A stretch of 48,582 nt of DNA from Legionella moravica DSM 19234 (GTDB taxonomy: Bacteria; Pseudomonadota; Gammaproteobacteria; Legionellales; Legionellaceae), in the NCBI RefSeq assembly GCF_000423305.1, contig NZ_AUHS01000028.1, forward strand, positions 1 to 48,582, written 5' to 3'. The number at the start of each line of letters is the position of its first letter. The first letter of the stretch is position 1. A model generated the notes under the pieces. It saw only the letters and a program-made list of their open reading frames with translations, was not told the origin of the DNA and made no database searches. Position numbers and translations under genes: made by a program. Of the stretch, positions 40,758 to 48,582 are shown one piece after another.

Positions 40758-42809
40758 ATGATGGCAGCATTCACTGTATTTGCGTTTGGTACTGGGGAAC
40801 GAAGTACTGTAACAAAAAATATTATATCTCAATTTTCTGCTGCCTGTAGCAGCGAACATCTCAATATCGAGGGTCCCGATTGGCTTGGGAGAGAAGTTAG
40901 GGGTAATGCTATAAATGCCGCTCGTCGTATTGTAAAATGGTTAAGTGCTCAAGACAGCATGGATAACTCAATCAATTTAACTGGATTTAGTCGAGGTTCA
41001 GTAACCTGCATTCATATCGCAAACCAACTCAAAGAATTTGAATCCTATCTGGAACATAAGGCAAGACCATTGAGTGCACGACACAGTAAATTACTGAATC
41101 AATTGCACTCGTTAAAATTAAACCTTTTTGCCATTGATCCCGTAGCTGGCATGAGCGATAAAAGTGACCTGCTCGCTCGAACCATTCCAGACAATGTAAA
41201 AAATTACATCGCCATTTTGCAAATGGATGAGATGCGACGTGATTTCAAGCCCCAGGACATCACACGCACTATTATTGTTTCACCAACGCAAACCAAAGTA
41301 TCCATGCTGCCAATGTATGGGAATCATTCGGATAATACCAAAATAAAAAATAAGGACATGCAAAGTGGTGCCATATTGTCCTGGTATATGCTGTATTATT
41401 TTTTAACGCAAAACGGTGCCCAATTCAAAAACAATCAAATACCGCCAATAATCGCCCAACATCTTGAGCAAGGTATCATGGAGCTTCCGGAAAATCCTGA
41501 TCCAAAGGATTTATTAAAATTATGCACTCTTCACCATATGGAACGTGAACATTATTTAGCATCAGGACAAATGCTTAACTTTTACGATGGAATACCTCTT
41601 CCCAGGATCGCAAGAACCTTAAAAAATCATTTAAAATACTACGTAAAAAATTCCCATTTTTTTACAAACCAGTTAGAGCGTGAACTACTAAAAATATCCT
41701 ATCCCAAAACGTTTAATTATTTATTCGAAAAAAATCAGTTTGATGAACGCTTTCCACATGATAGCGCCAGTAACAAACATGATGTCGTTGCTGAACTTGG
41801 CACATTAAAACAAGAAGATCCTGACTTATTCGAGCGTCTGTACGCAAGGGGGCTTAGCCTTAATGATCAGGATATATCGCTAGGCCCACCTCGTGGCATC
41901 TATTATCTGGAACCGTGTTCCTGCATTCAACAAATTATACCGCACATGGTACCTGATCAGATAAAACAGCATGACCAGGTAATGAATCAACTGCCACAAC
42001 TTGAGTCAGCAATTTATCGATTATGCTTTCGTTATCAACGTGAAAAATCAGAACTGAATTTTGACTCAAACCGCACCCTATCCACCTTTGTTACGTCCAT
42101 TCGCAGTCAAATCAACTTTATTGTCAATAATTCTCCGCTGAGTAGGGATACAAAATATCATCTCATCCTGGAAGCTATTGAAGCACATTACACTTTTCTG
42201 ATTAAGTCCAATAGCTCATCTGAATTAAAATTCATGCTACGCAATTTATTAAATATGCAAGGCCGTACCTATCAAATTCATCAACAATCATTGCTCAATA
42301 GCGCTTTAACAGGGCTGGTAGAGGCTTTATTCTTTCTCGTAAGGGAAATCATCCTCTTTGCAGGCAATTTGGGGTACATCGGTGGAGCCGCTTTCACCTG
42401 CATTGGCACCCTAATCCAGGATCTGGGGCGACGAGTCAATGAAGTGCTAGGAGAGACTGACTACAATCCCCCCAAATACACACTGAGTCTTCTTGCACGG
42501 CTTATAGAAATAATAGGATATGCAATTAAAAACAATTTTGGATTAAAAGCATTAACTGAAATGATTACCTTGTATATTAATACAATCAAAAACACTCTGG
42601 TTATAGCTATCAATACTACAGAAATAGAACGATTAGATACTAAGCATTCACAAAGAGTCGAGCAGATTCACGGGTATCATACCAATCAAAGCGCCGATTC
42701 AAGGCTTAGACTGTACGATCAACCACTGAATCACGCTTCAAAACAGGGACAACCTCCACTCGAAAAGATGCCCCCTGACTCAAAAACCCCTGCATCAATG
42801 GATTTTTAA
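40758..42809 (+). CDS. putative alpha/beta-hydrolase effector (Tle1-like triad)
   Basis: A 683-residue protein. The N-terminal 230 residues look like an alpha/beta hydrolase: nucleophile elbow GFSRGS (Ser78), AIDPVAG (Asp127) and MYGNHSDN (His190). The GFSRG and G-x-HSD elements match the DUF2235/Tle1 group of phospholipase effectors. The middle is helical with no named domain. Two hydrophobic stretches near 520-560 (LVEALFFLVREIILFAGNLG; GGAAFTCIGTLIQDLG) could insert in membranes. The tail is polar. The start has a weak site; TTGACT lies at 40716. Likely a Dot/Icm substrate acting on lipids, but this is an inference. Confidence 0.65.
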   Translation: MMAAFTVFAFGTGERSTVTKNIISQFSAACSSEHLNIEGPDWLGREVRGNAINAARRIVKWLSAQDSMDNSINLTGFSRGSVTCIHIANQLKEFESYLEHKARPLSARHSKLLNQLHSLKLNLFAIDPVAGMSDKSDLLARTIPDNVKNYIAILQMDEMRRDFKPQDITRTIIVSPTQTKVSMLPMYGNHSDNTKIKNKDMQSGAILSWYMLYYFLTQNGAQFKNNQIPPIIAQHLEQGIMELPENPDPKDLLKLCTLHHMEREHYLASGQMLNFYDGIPLPRIARTLKNHLKYYVKNSHFFTNQLERELLKISYPKTFNYLFEKNQFDERFPHDSASNKHDVVAELGTLKQEDPDLFERLYARGLSLNDQDISLGPPRGIYYLEPCSCIQQIIPHMVPDQIKQHDQVMNQLPQLESAIYRLCFRYQREKSELNFDSNRTLSTFVTSIRSQINFIVNNSPLSRDTKYHLILEAIEAHYTFLIKSNSSSELKFMLRNLLNMQGRTYQIHQQSLLNSALTGLVEALFFLVREIILFAGNLGYIGGAAFTCIGTLIQDLGRRVNEVLGETDYNPPKYTLSLLARLIEIIGYAIKNNFGLKALTEMITLYINTIKNTLVIAINTTEIERLDTKHSQRVEQIHGYHTNQSADSRLRLYDQPLNHASKQGQPPLEKMPPDSKTPASMDF

Positions 42810-42876
42810 TCCTCGCTAATGCCTAACATTTAACACGCTCCAGCACCGAACTATTTAACCGCCATTGAGCAGTTCT

Positions 42877-43980
42877 TCAAACCACATCATCCAGAGTCAC
42901 TTCAGGCACTTCCTTAATAAGATGTTCCGTATAAGCAGTAGATGGTGTCTGAAAACCAACAGGAGCATTTCCTGCTAAAATATGCTTCATAATGACTAAA
43001 GAAATTATTGACGTCAATTCATAGCCATTTGGTGTCGTCATCAATGCGGCTTTCTTGATGCCCTCGCGATTAATCACTTCACCGTATATTTTGGAAAGGG
43101 AATTATGCCGCTCGTCTCTGGATGGTCCTTCAGGTAATCGCCTGATTTTATAGTCGATAAGATGCTGAATAGGAGCCCATTTAAATAATGATTTAACCGG
43201 ATTAATCCATTTGTGCAATTGAATCACTTTTCTGGGTAATGCCATGTAGGTTTCAATATGAGGTATTCCAGTACTCCACCAGGCTGAAGCTAAATCGCCC
43301 CAGGAAATCCTAGCACAAGTTAGCGATTTTTTAAGGCCAAAATCAAAGGTCCGCATCTTCCAGTTCTTGGAACTTTGCATTAAATGGCCGTTTTCTCGAA
43401 TGAGAGTACCTTCCGAAAATCCTGACATCATCGTTCTCGCTGTTCCACGAGAAACACTCGAACCGGATTTAACTCCCTTTTGCAAAAATCCTATGGCAAG
43501 AATTAACTCTATGGCATCAGGCAATTTGCTCTCCAGGTACCGAGCCAGACAATCACTGGGAACAACATCAAAACCCGCACCTGGCAATATCATAATACCA
43601 GCCGATTTAGCCTGTTCATTCAAAGTCATCAATTGTTCAATGACCTGCACTTCACCGGTAATATCAACATAATGCGTCCCAGAAGCAAGGCAGGCTTGAA
43701 CCATTTTTGAATAGGTATTGATAAAGGGGCCAGCACAATGCAAAACGGCAGTAAAGTCTTCTAAAATTTTTGTGGTTTGTTCCAAATCCTCAAGATCAAA
43801 AACTCTATATTCCAGATTTAACGCATTCGACTGACGAATCAACTGCTCTTTGTTTCGTCCACCCAACACTGGATTCAGCCCTTGCTTCACACTCAGTTCC
43901 GCAATTAATGAGCCAGTATAACCATAAGAGCCATAAATTAAAAAATTGGAGTTCTTAGTCACCGCAATCCCTTGTAACAT
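42877..43980 (-). CDS. saccharopine dehydrogenase-like NAD(P)-binding oxidoreductase
   Basis: A 367-residue enzyme. The N-terminal Rossmann fold has YGSYGYTGSLIAELSVKQG (nucleotide loop), then GGRNKEQL. Next is the family motif VLHCAGPFINTYSKMVQACL followed by GTHYVDITGEV and LPGAGFDVVPSDCLA. This pattern belongs to the trans-acting enoyl reductase/saccharopine dehydrogenase-like group, whose substrates include polyketide and lipid intermediates. The actual substrate is unknown. Start 43980 (ATG) or 43959. Monocistronic. Confidence 0.82.
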   Translation of the reverse strand: MLQGIAVTKNSNFLIYGSYGYTGSLIAELSVKQGLNPVLGGRNKEQLIRQSNALNLEYRVFDLEDLEQTTKILEDFTAVLHCAGPFINTYSKMVQACLASGTHYVDITGEVQVIEQLMTLNEQAKSAGIMILPGAGFDVVPSDCLARYLESKLPDAIELILAIGFLQKGVKSGSSVSRGTARTMMSGFSEGTLIRENGHLMQSSKNWKMRTFDFGLKKSLTCARISWGDLASAWWSTGIPHIETYMALPRKVIQLHKWINPVKSLFKWAPIQHLIDYKIRRLPEGPSRDERHNSLSKIYGEVINREGIKKAALMTTPNGYELTSIISLVIMKHILAGNAPVGFQTPSTAYTEHLIKEVPEVTLDDVV

Positions 43981-44105
43981 TATTGATTTACCTCATTCTA
44001 TAACGATAGTGCACCATGAGCGAGGTAAAATTAAATCCATGAATGACTTCAAAGTATACATTAATCAAGTTAACATAGGGTATTGGAATCCTATATAAAG
44101 TTTCT

Positions 44106-44747
44106 ATGAGAACACCCCATTTTCTTGATCATCTAATAACCGAAATCGACACCGCCCTTCGTACATTACTTCCCCCTCCAAAGCGAACTGCTTCTCGTCC
44201 ATCCCCTGCAGCACAAATGAATAACGTACCACTCTCTTCTCATGAAAAAAAACATGTTGCAGGCTTGATGCGAGTGAATCATGCTGGCGAAGTGTGTGCC
44301 CAGGCTTTGTATCAAGGACAAGCATTAACTGCCCAGTTAGCCCATGTCAAAGAACAAATGACTCAGGCAGCTATAGAAGAAACCGATCATTTAGCCTGGT
44401 GCGAAGAGCGCTTGTCGGAGTTAGGCTCCAAACCCAGTATACTGAACCCGCTCTGGTATTGCGGTTCACTACTCCTTGGCGCCCTTGCTGGAATTGCAGG
44501 AGATAAAATAAGCCTGGGGTTTGTTGCTGAAACGGAACGACAGGTAACCGCCCATTTAAAAAAACATGTACAAGGCTTGCCTGACAAAGATGAACAATCC
44601 AGGTCAATACTTCAGCAAATGCAAGAGGATGAGGAGCATCACGCCGCAATGGCTCTAGATGCGGGAGCAGCAGAACTTCCTTATCCAGTAAAACAATTAA
44701 TGAGTATTGTATCGAAACTAATGACCAAAAGTAGTTACTATATTTAA
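44106..44747 (+). CDS. coq7: demethoxyubiquinone hydroxylase Coq7
   Basis: A 213-residue di-iron monooxygenase of ubiquinone synthesis (the bacterial Coq7, replacing UbiF). Metal ligands are seen as NHAGE (Glu62), EETDH (92/95), AETERQ (near 142-144) and EDEEHH (174-179), in the order of the ferritin-like four-helix bundle. It hydroxylates demethoxyubiquinol. Membrane-associated. Confidence 0.94.
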   Translation: MRTPHFLDHLITEIDTALRTLLPPPKRTASRPSPAAQMNNVPLSSHEKKHVAGLMRVNHAGEVCAQALYQGQALTAQLAHVKEQMTQAAIEETDHLAWCEERLSELGSKPSILNPLWYCGSLLLGALAGIAGDKISLGFVAETERQVTAHLKKHVQGLPDKDEQSRSILQQMQEDEEHHAAMALDAGAAELPYPVKQLMSIVSKLMTKSSYYI

Positions 44748-44763
44748 GTTAGGACAAATTCCT

Positions 44764-44868
44764 ATGGTCAACAAAATTACCAAATTAAATACTCTAAAAG
44801 GCTGCGCGGTTGAAACTGGAGCGATAGCCGGAGTAGGATTCATCAAAGGATTTTATCGCACTCATTGA
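44764..44868 (+). CDS. small ORF, 34 aa
   Basis: A short frame 16 bases after coq7 with AGGA 9 bases before its ATG. The product has a polar head (NKITKLNTLKGCAVETG) and a small hydrophobic part (AIAGVGFIKGFY). It is followed 3 bases later by another small frame, so they may be read together. Expression unproven; unknown function. Confidence 0.35.
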   Translation: MVNKITKLNTLKGCAVETGAIAGVGFIKGFYRTH

Positions 44869-44871
44869 AAC

Positions 44872-44958
44872 ATGTTACGCAGAATATTTTTATCCCGGTT
44901 AATCACTATACCTGCAGCAACAATGGTTGCTGCTGCAATGATGTTAACCCTGTGTTAA
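44872..44958 (+). CDS. small hydrophobic ORF, 28 aa
   Basis: Begins 3 bases after the stop of the preceding small ORF. Product: short basic head (MLRRIFLSRL) and a membrane-like stretch (ITIPAATMVAAAMMLTLC). The tandem arrangement and composition suggest a tiny membrane peptide. It ends 4 bases before the convergent permease stop. Weak evidence. Confidence 0.3.
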   Translation: MLRRIFLSRLITIPAATMVAAAMMLTLC

Positions 44959-44962
44959 TTTA

Positions 44963-46354
44963 TTATTCTGCCGAACAGGTTTTACCTATGTGCAACGCAC
45001 TGTTTTTACGGCTAAAAGTAAAATACACCACCATGCCCACTACCATCCAGACAACAAAACGCAAAATCGTGATCCAGGGTAAATTCATTATCAGATACAA
45101 ACAACTGACTATACCTAAAATGGGAACATAAGGCATTCCCGGAGTTTTATAGGGTCTGTGCATATCTGGCTGTGTTTTTCGCAAATATAAAACTCCACCG
45201 CAGACTATGATAAAGGCAAATAATGTACCTATATTCACTAACTCAGCCAAAGTGGTAATTGGAGTAACTGCAGCAAACAAAGCCATTAAAGTACCGCACA
45301 TCACAATGATACGGGCTGGAGTTTTGGTCTTGGGGTTTGTTTTAGAAAATATCCTGGGTAACAATCCGTCGCGAGACATGGCGAAAAATACTCGGGTTAA
45401 GCCATAAAATAAAACAAGCATCACCGTGGTTAATCCCGCTATAGCACCCACTCCAATCAAACCAGCTGCTGTTTTATGCCCCAAAACCAGCAGTGAATGA
45501 CTGATCGGTGAAGAAACATTAAGCGTTGTGTAATGAGCAATGGCAGTAAGCAATCCTGAAACGATAATGTATAAGACAGTACAAATTATTAAGGAGCCTA
45601 TAATCCCTTTGGGCAAATCACGTTGCGGATTAATGGCCTCCTCCGCAGCGGTGGAAACGGCATCAAAGCCAACATAAGCAAAAAATATCAACGAGGCTCC
45701 TTTCATTACTCCTGACCAGCCAAAGGGCATGAATGATGACCAGTTTTCTGCGCGCACTTCCGTAGATGCAATCGCTATAAAAATAAAAATTACAAATAAC
45801 TTGATTATAACCATCAGGTTATTAAAACGGGTGCTGGACTTTACTCCGATAACCAATAAACCAGTCAAAACAGCAATAATAGAAAAAGACAGGATATTAA
45901 ATACTCCCCCATCTTCGGGACCATGCAATAAATAATTCGGAATATGTACTTTCAATGCTAAGAGAAAATCATTGGCATAACCGCTCCAACCCACTGAAAC
46001 TGCTGAAACCGAGATGGAGTATTCCAATAATAAATCCCAGCCAACAATCCAGGCCAGCAATTCACCAAATCCGACGTAGGCATATCCGTACGCGCTTCCA
46101 CACCCTCCGATTGAGGCAGCCAGTTCAGCATAGGACAATGCTGCAAAGGCACAGGCAAATCCAGCGATAACATAGGATATTATTACTGCAGGGCCAGCCT
46201 GAGTCGCTGCAACGATGCCCGTGAGGATAAAAATTCCAGCACCTATAATAGCGCCCACGCCTAACAAGGTAAGATCGAATGCAGTGAGGCATTTGGCTAA
46301 ATGCGTTTCATTATCTAACGAATCAGCAATATCTTTTTTGCGAAACAAGTCCAT
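44963..46354 (-). CDS. amino acid permease (APC superfamily, CAT-like)
   Basis: A 463-residue transporter with about 12 membrane helices. TM1 motif GVGAIIGAGIFILTG and the following SYVIAGFACAFAALSYAELA are typical of the cationic amino-acid transporter (YfnA/CAT) branch; VGFDAVSTAAEEAINPQRDLPKG is the conserved family loop (shown as two parts: VGFDAVSTAAEEA, INPQRDLP). It imports amino acids, perhaps basic ones; the specificity is not visible. Convergent with coq7 and the small ORFs. Confidence 0.88.
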   Translation of the reverse strand: MDLFRKKDIADSLDNETHLAKCLTAFDLTLLGVGAIIGAGIFILTGIVAATQAGPAVIISYVIAGFACAFAALSYAELAASIGGCGSAYGYAYVGFGELLAWIVGWDLLLEYSISVSAVSVGWSGYANDFLLALKVHIPNYLLHGPEDGGVFNILSFSIIAVLTGLLVIGVKSSTRFNNLMVIIKLFVIFIFIAIASTEVRAENWSSFMPFGWSGVMKGASLIFFAYVGFDAVSTAAEEAINPQRDLPKGIIGSLIICTVLYIIVSGLLTAIAHYTTLNVSSPISHSLLVLGHKTAAGLIGVGAIAGLTTVMLVLFYGLTRVFFAMSRDGLLPRIFSKTNPKTKTPARIIVMCGTLMALFAAVTPITTLAELVNIGTLFAFIIVCGGVLYLRKTQPDMHRPYKTPGMPYVPILGIVSCLYLIMNLPWITILRFVVWMVVGMVVYFTFSRKNSALHIGKTCSAE

Positions 46355-46513
46355 GATAGTATGCTCTCAGGTTTATGACTTTTTATTTCAGCACCTAATT
46401 CTGTGTTGTTGAAATATAACGTCTGGTTAAGGTCCATATAACTAAAACCGTTCACCATTTAACTCTAACACTAAACAAAGGCTGGGAGAAACCCCACAAA
46501 GGTTAAAATTTGA

Positions 46514-47077
46514 ATGAAAAGAATAACTTCCAGTTTACTGATGATGTGTACATTAACCTCGAACGCCTCTACTGCAAAGTTACAAGACAGCTGTTCTCGC
46601 TGGATATCTTTTCTAAAACCAGTGTGCCAACGACTTCATCAGGTCTGGACTGAAGGTGATACCGATCTCTATATTTCTGGCTACGCCTGGCATAATCGTT
46701 ATACGTACAGCCGAGAAAAAATAGCATCCTATAATGAAGCCGCTTTAGGCGGAGGACTTGGGAAGGGGCTGTTTGATGAGAAGGGAAATTGGCATGGTTT
46801 ATTTGCTATAGCATTTCTTGATTCTCACTCTGACTGGGAGCCTGCTGCGGGTTACGCTTATTTAAAAGTAGCAACTCTGAACACCAATTTAAAAGCGGGG
46901 CTTGGATATTCTGTACTGCTTACCGCTCGTTCTGATATCAATAATTACATGCCCTTTCCGGGAATTCTTCCCTGGACATCAATTTTTTATAAAAAAATGG
47001 CAATAGCCGCTACCTATATTCCTGGATTTAATAAAAATGGCAATGTTTTGTATATTTTAGGAAAATATACTTTTTGA
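46514..47077 (+). CDS. pagP: lipid A palmitoyltransferase PagP (Rcp)
   Basis: A 187-residue outer-membrane beta-barrel enzyme. N-terminal signal peptide ([16 protein letters not shown]). Catalytic residues are His60 in [10 protein letters not shown] and Asp103-Ser104 in [10 protein letters not shown]. It moves palmitate from phospholipid to lipid A. The L. pneumophila homologue Rcp confers resistance to cationic peptides and promotes infection. It ends with a barrel strand and a C-terminal Phe. Confidence 0.92.
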   Translation: MKRITSSLLMMCTLTSNASTAKLQDSCSRWISFLKPVCQRLHQVWTEGDTDLYISGYAWHNRYTYSREKIASYNEAALGGGLGKGLFDEKGNWHGLFAIAFLDSHSDWEPAAGYAYLKVATLNTNLKAGLGYSVLLTARSDINNYMPFPGILPWTSIFYKKMAIAATYIPGFNKNGNVLYILGKYTF

Positions 47078-47190
47078 TCAATTAAGCGTTCTGCCTGATA
47101 AAAATTTACCTAGTCAAAATAGTTGCAACAGAATATTCAACTTGTTAGTCTCTCTATGAATTTTAACCCTATGTAACAAGGAGATGTAAC

Positions 47191-47616
47191 ATGATGTTCA
47201 AATCAAAGCTGGCCACTTTTGTTAGCGCCTTAGTCCTTGCCAGCTCTGTTTTCGCTGCCCAGGATAAGCCCGAAATATGTCCTGGAATGGCAGCCGTACA
47301 GGCAGAAGGAATGACCAACGCTGCGGAAATTCTTGAAGGCTTATATCTGACATTTAATTTAAGCCATTACGATACTCCTTCTAATTGGGTATTTATCATG
47401 GGGGCAATTAATGCAGACTCTGAAGATATTGCTATCGAAGAAAGCAATCAAATTCTTTCAACCATGTCAGGTTCGCCTACGCCTGAAGATGATGGAGAGG
47501 GAAGCTGGATCTGTCAATATGAAACCAATTTCCCCGATGTATCTGCGTTTGCAGTCCAGGCAGACGATATGATTTCCCCATTAAAAATGTCCAGATACCT
47601 CAGAAAAACCCATTAA
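47191..47616 (+). CDS. secreted small Legionella protein (DUF4949-like)
   Basis: A 141-residue protein with signal peptide (LATFVSALVLASSVFAA) and a mature part with two Cys likely to pair (EICPGMAAVQAEGMTNAAE; GSWICQYE). Resembles a Legionella-specific secreted family I recall as DUF4949. AGGAG before the ATG; an ATG one codon later is also possible. Function unknown. Confidence 0.7.
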   Translation: MMFKSKLATFVSALVLASSVFAAQDKPEICPGMAAVQAEGMTNAAEILEGLYLTFNLSHYDTPSNWVFIMGAINADSEDIAIEESNQILSTMSGSPTPEDDGEGSWICQYETNFPDVSAFAVQADDMISPLKMSRYLRKTH

Positions 47617-47630
47617 AATTAATTAATCAT

Positions 47631-47655
47631 TACGGAAGCTGTTTCTGCTTCCGTA
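47631..47655 (+). terminator. 9-bp hairpin
   Basis: TACGGAAGC (47631-47639) and GCTTCCGTA (47647-47655) pair perfectly after the secreted-protein gene. No T-run follows. Confidence 0.5.
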
Positions 47656-47784
47656 GCTTCGATGACGAATACTCATTACAGCACCCTAAACATCATAATA
47701 TACATTCTTTTCTCTTCCAGGGAACTTCCAAATGTTTTTTAGCGAGGCGGATTAATTAAGCTCTATATAACAAATAAGCTATCG

Positions 47785-48242
47785 TGCCCGCACAGGCGCA
47801 CTAATGTTCGGGGAAATTGAGCTTCTTTCGAGCCAATCCCCTCTCCACCACGCGTAGCGTGGGGGAGAGGGTTTAGGGTGAGGGGGTTAAAATATTAGCG
47901 CGCAAAAGCGCGCTCATTTAAATTAGTTACTGGAATGATAGGTTCATTTCCTTTTCTTTTGACACTGATTCATCGTAATGGCTGTTGATATAAGTTGCGT
48001 TTACCCCTTCGCAGCGTTTTATTTTTAAATAAAAATAAATGTTCTTCCAGTATCGTTTCTCCATGCACGTAGTTGTTTTTTGTGAGCTTGATTGCTGCAT
48101 TATTTTTTAAATGAGCGCGCTTTTGCGGGCAAGTATTTTAACCCCCTCACCCTAAACCCTCTCCCCCACGCTACGCGCGGTGGAGAGGGGATTAGATCGA
48201 AAGAAGCTCAATTTCCTCGAACATTAGTGCGCCTGCGCGGGC
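47785..48242. repeat. 458-bp element with long inverted arms
   Basis: Left arm 47785-47922 and right arm 48108-48242 are inverted copies, about 90 per cent identical by eye over about 136 bases. Each has GCGCACTAATGTTCG, AATTGAGCTTCTTTCGA, the CTCTCCCC/CCCTCACCC block common in bacterial repeats, and GCGCGCTCATTTA nearest the centre. The 185-base centre carries a small minus-strand frame. It may be a composite REP/MITE or a small mobile cassette. Confidence 0.72.
47927..48100 (-). CDS. 57-aa ORF inside the inverted element
   Basis: A 58-codon frame (with stop) exactly fills the space between the inverted arms. The product (MQQSSSQKTTTCMEKRYWKN at its start, then KIKRCEGVNATYINSHYDES) is basic and polar, with no hydrophobic segment. 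No ribosome site is evident. It may be cargo or a chance frame in an AT-rich loop. Confidence 0.3.
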   Translation of the reverse strand: MQQSSSQKTTTCMEKRYWKNIYFYLKIKRCEGVNATYINSHYDESVSKEKEMNLSFQ

Positions 48243-48278
48243 TGAGTGATCCCCTGATATTTTTTGAACAACTAGAAT

Positions 48279-48582
48279 TTACCATTTTCTAGCCAACTCC
48301 TGCTCCATCAGGGTTGGCAAGTTTTCATAGTCAATATTGAGCTCTTGTAGCTTATCAAATTCAATCATCAACTGCCCCAGATAGAAATAAGAGAATACTT
48401 TTTTATCTCTGACGGTGTTTGCCTGAAAAACGCGTTGGTAATTTTGGCTATGGGCGATGACCCCGATAATCCAAAACATCAGTTGAACAATAGCAGCCAA
48501 AAGCATCTTAACTCCCCAACGATAAATGCTTTTTGTGTGCGCATAACGTGCTGATAAACCCAATTGATGACTTTTAATATCT
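48279..48582 (-). mobile_element. IS4-family transposase, C-terminal part (runs off window)
   Basis: The frame stays open to the window edge, so the gene begins outside. The last 100 residues match the end of IS4-group transposases: IKSHQLGLSARYAHTKSIYR, a hydrophobic stretch (MLLAAIVQLMFWIIGVIAHS), then the typical QANTVRDKKVFSYFYLGQ. The conserved ANTVRxxxVxSxxxLG signature is clear. Whether the full gene is intact cannot be seen. Confidence 0.8.

Noticed and set aside
48092..48292. 66-codon plus-strand frame across the right inverted arm
   Set aside because: It is formed by the repetitive arm sequence (CTCACCC/CTCTCCC block) and ends at the IS4 gene; not credible as a gene.

Overview
The window looks like chromosomal DNA of Legionella, most likely L. 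pneumophila or a very close relative. The evidence is an AT-rich sequence, a Legionella-type major outer-membrane-protein paralogue, a PagP/Rcp homologue, a gene I recognise as the Dot/Icm effector ceg4 with a PmrA-type box upstream, and many eukaryote-like proteins (ankyrin, protein kinase, ADP-ribosyltransferase, J-like, coiled coil). The identification rests on recalled family features, not on a search.

Layout. (1) 1-1561: accessory pair, a small unknown protein plus a PD-(D/E)XK-like nuclease candidate. (2) 1789-7114: a tightly overlapping minus-strand operon (FAD amine/amino-acid oxidase, tandem DOPA-dioxygenase-like protein, aromatic amino-acid permease, cation-dependent O-methyltransferase) divergent from its own LysR regulator, with a perfect T-N11-A dyad between them. 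It reads as an undescribed pathway for import and modification of an aromatic amino acid or catechol, and is my main candidate for a new system. (3) 7236-12102: accessory patchwork of a secreted NTF2-like protein, the remnant of a mobile-element gene pair cut by a miniature repeat, a complete hipBA module with two operators, small unknown genes, and a decayed RAYT transposase gene split by an internally deleted ISAs1-type element with target duplication. (4) 12291-24656: AraC regulator followed by an effector-like island: ankyrin protein with an ADP-ribosyltransferase-like core, choloylglycine-hydrolase-family enzyme, Ser/Thr kinase, small membrane proteins, R-S-ExE ADP-ribosyltransferase and coiled-coil protein, mixed with yhhQ and a nucleoside phosphorylase. 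(5) 25076-32685: outer-membrane protein, acyP, secreted M28 aminopeptidase, ceg4, yjdM, and a J-like protein, the latter and ceg4 each preceded by a PmrA-type direct repeat. (6) 32828-47616: mostly core functions (class III alcohol dehydrogenase, truD, GGDEF-EAL protein, thiolase, PAS-REC protein, dehydrogenase, coq7, amino-acid permease, pagP) with one further effector-like hydrolase. (7) 47785-48582: a 458-bp element with about 136-bp inverted arms enclosing a 57-codon ORF, then the end of an IS4-family transposase.

Working together: regions 4 and 5 probably supply host-modifying proteins (ADP-ribosylation, phosphorylation and dephosphorylation, hydrolysis). Some would be under PmrA, and two neighbours share an upstream motif that may be another control site. 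Short repeats (two terminal-inverted-repeat families, GTAG-type REP hairpins, the large inverted element) sit exactly at broken gene ends, so they record how the accessory regions were assembled. I saw no tRNA, rRNA or CRISPR array.
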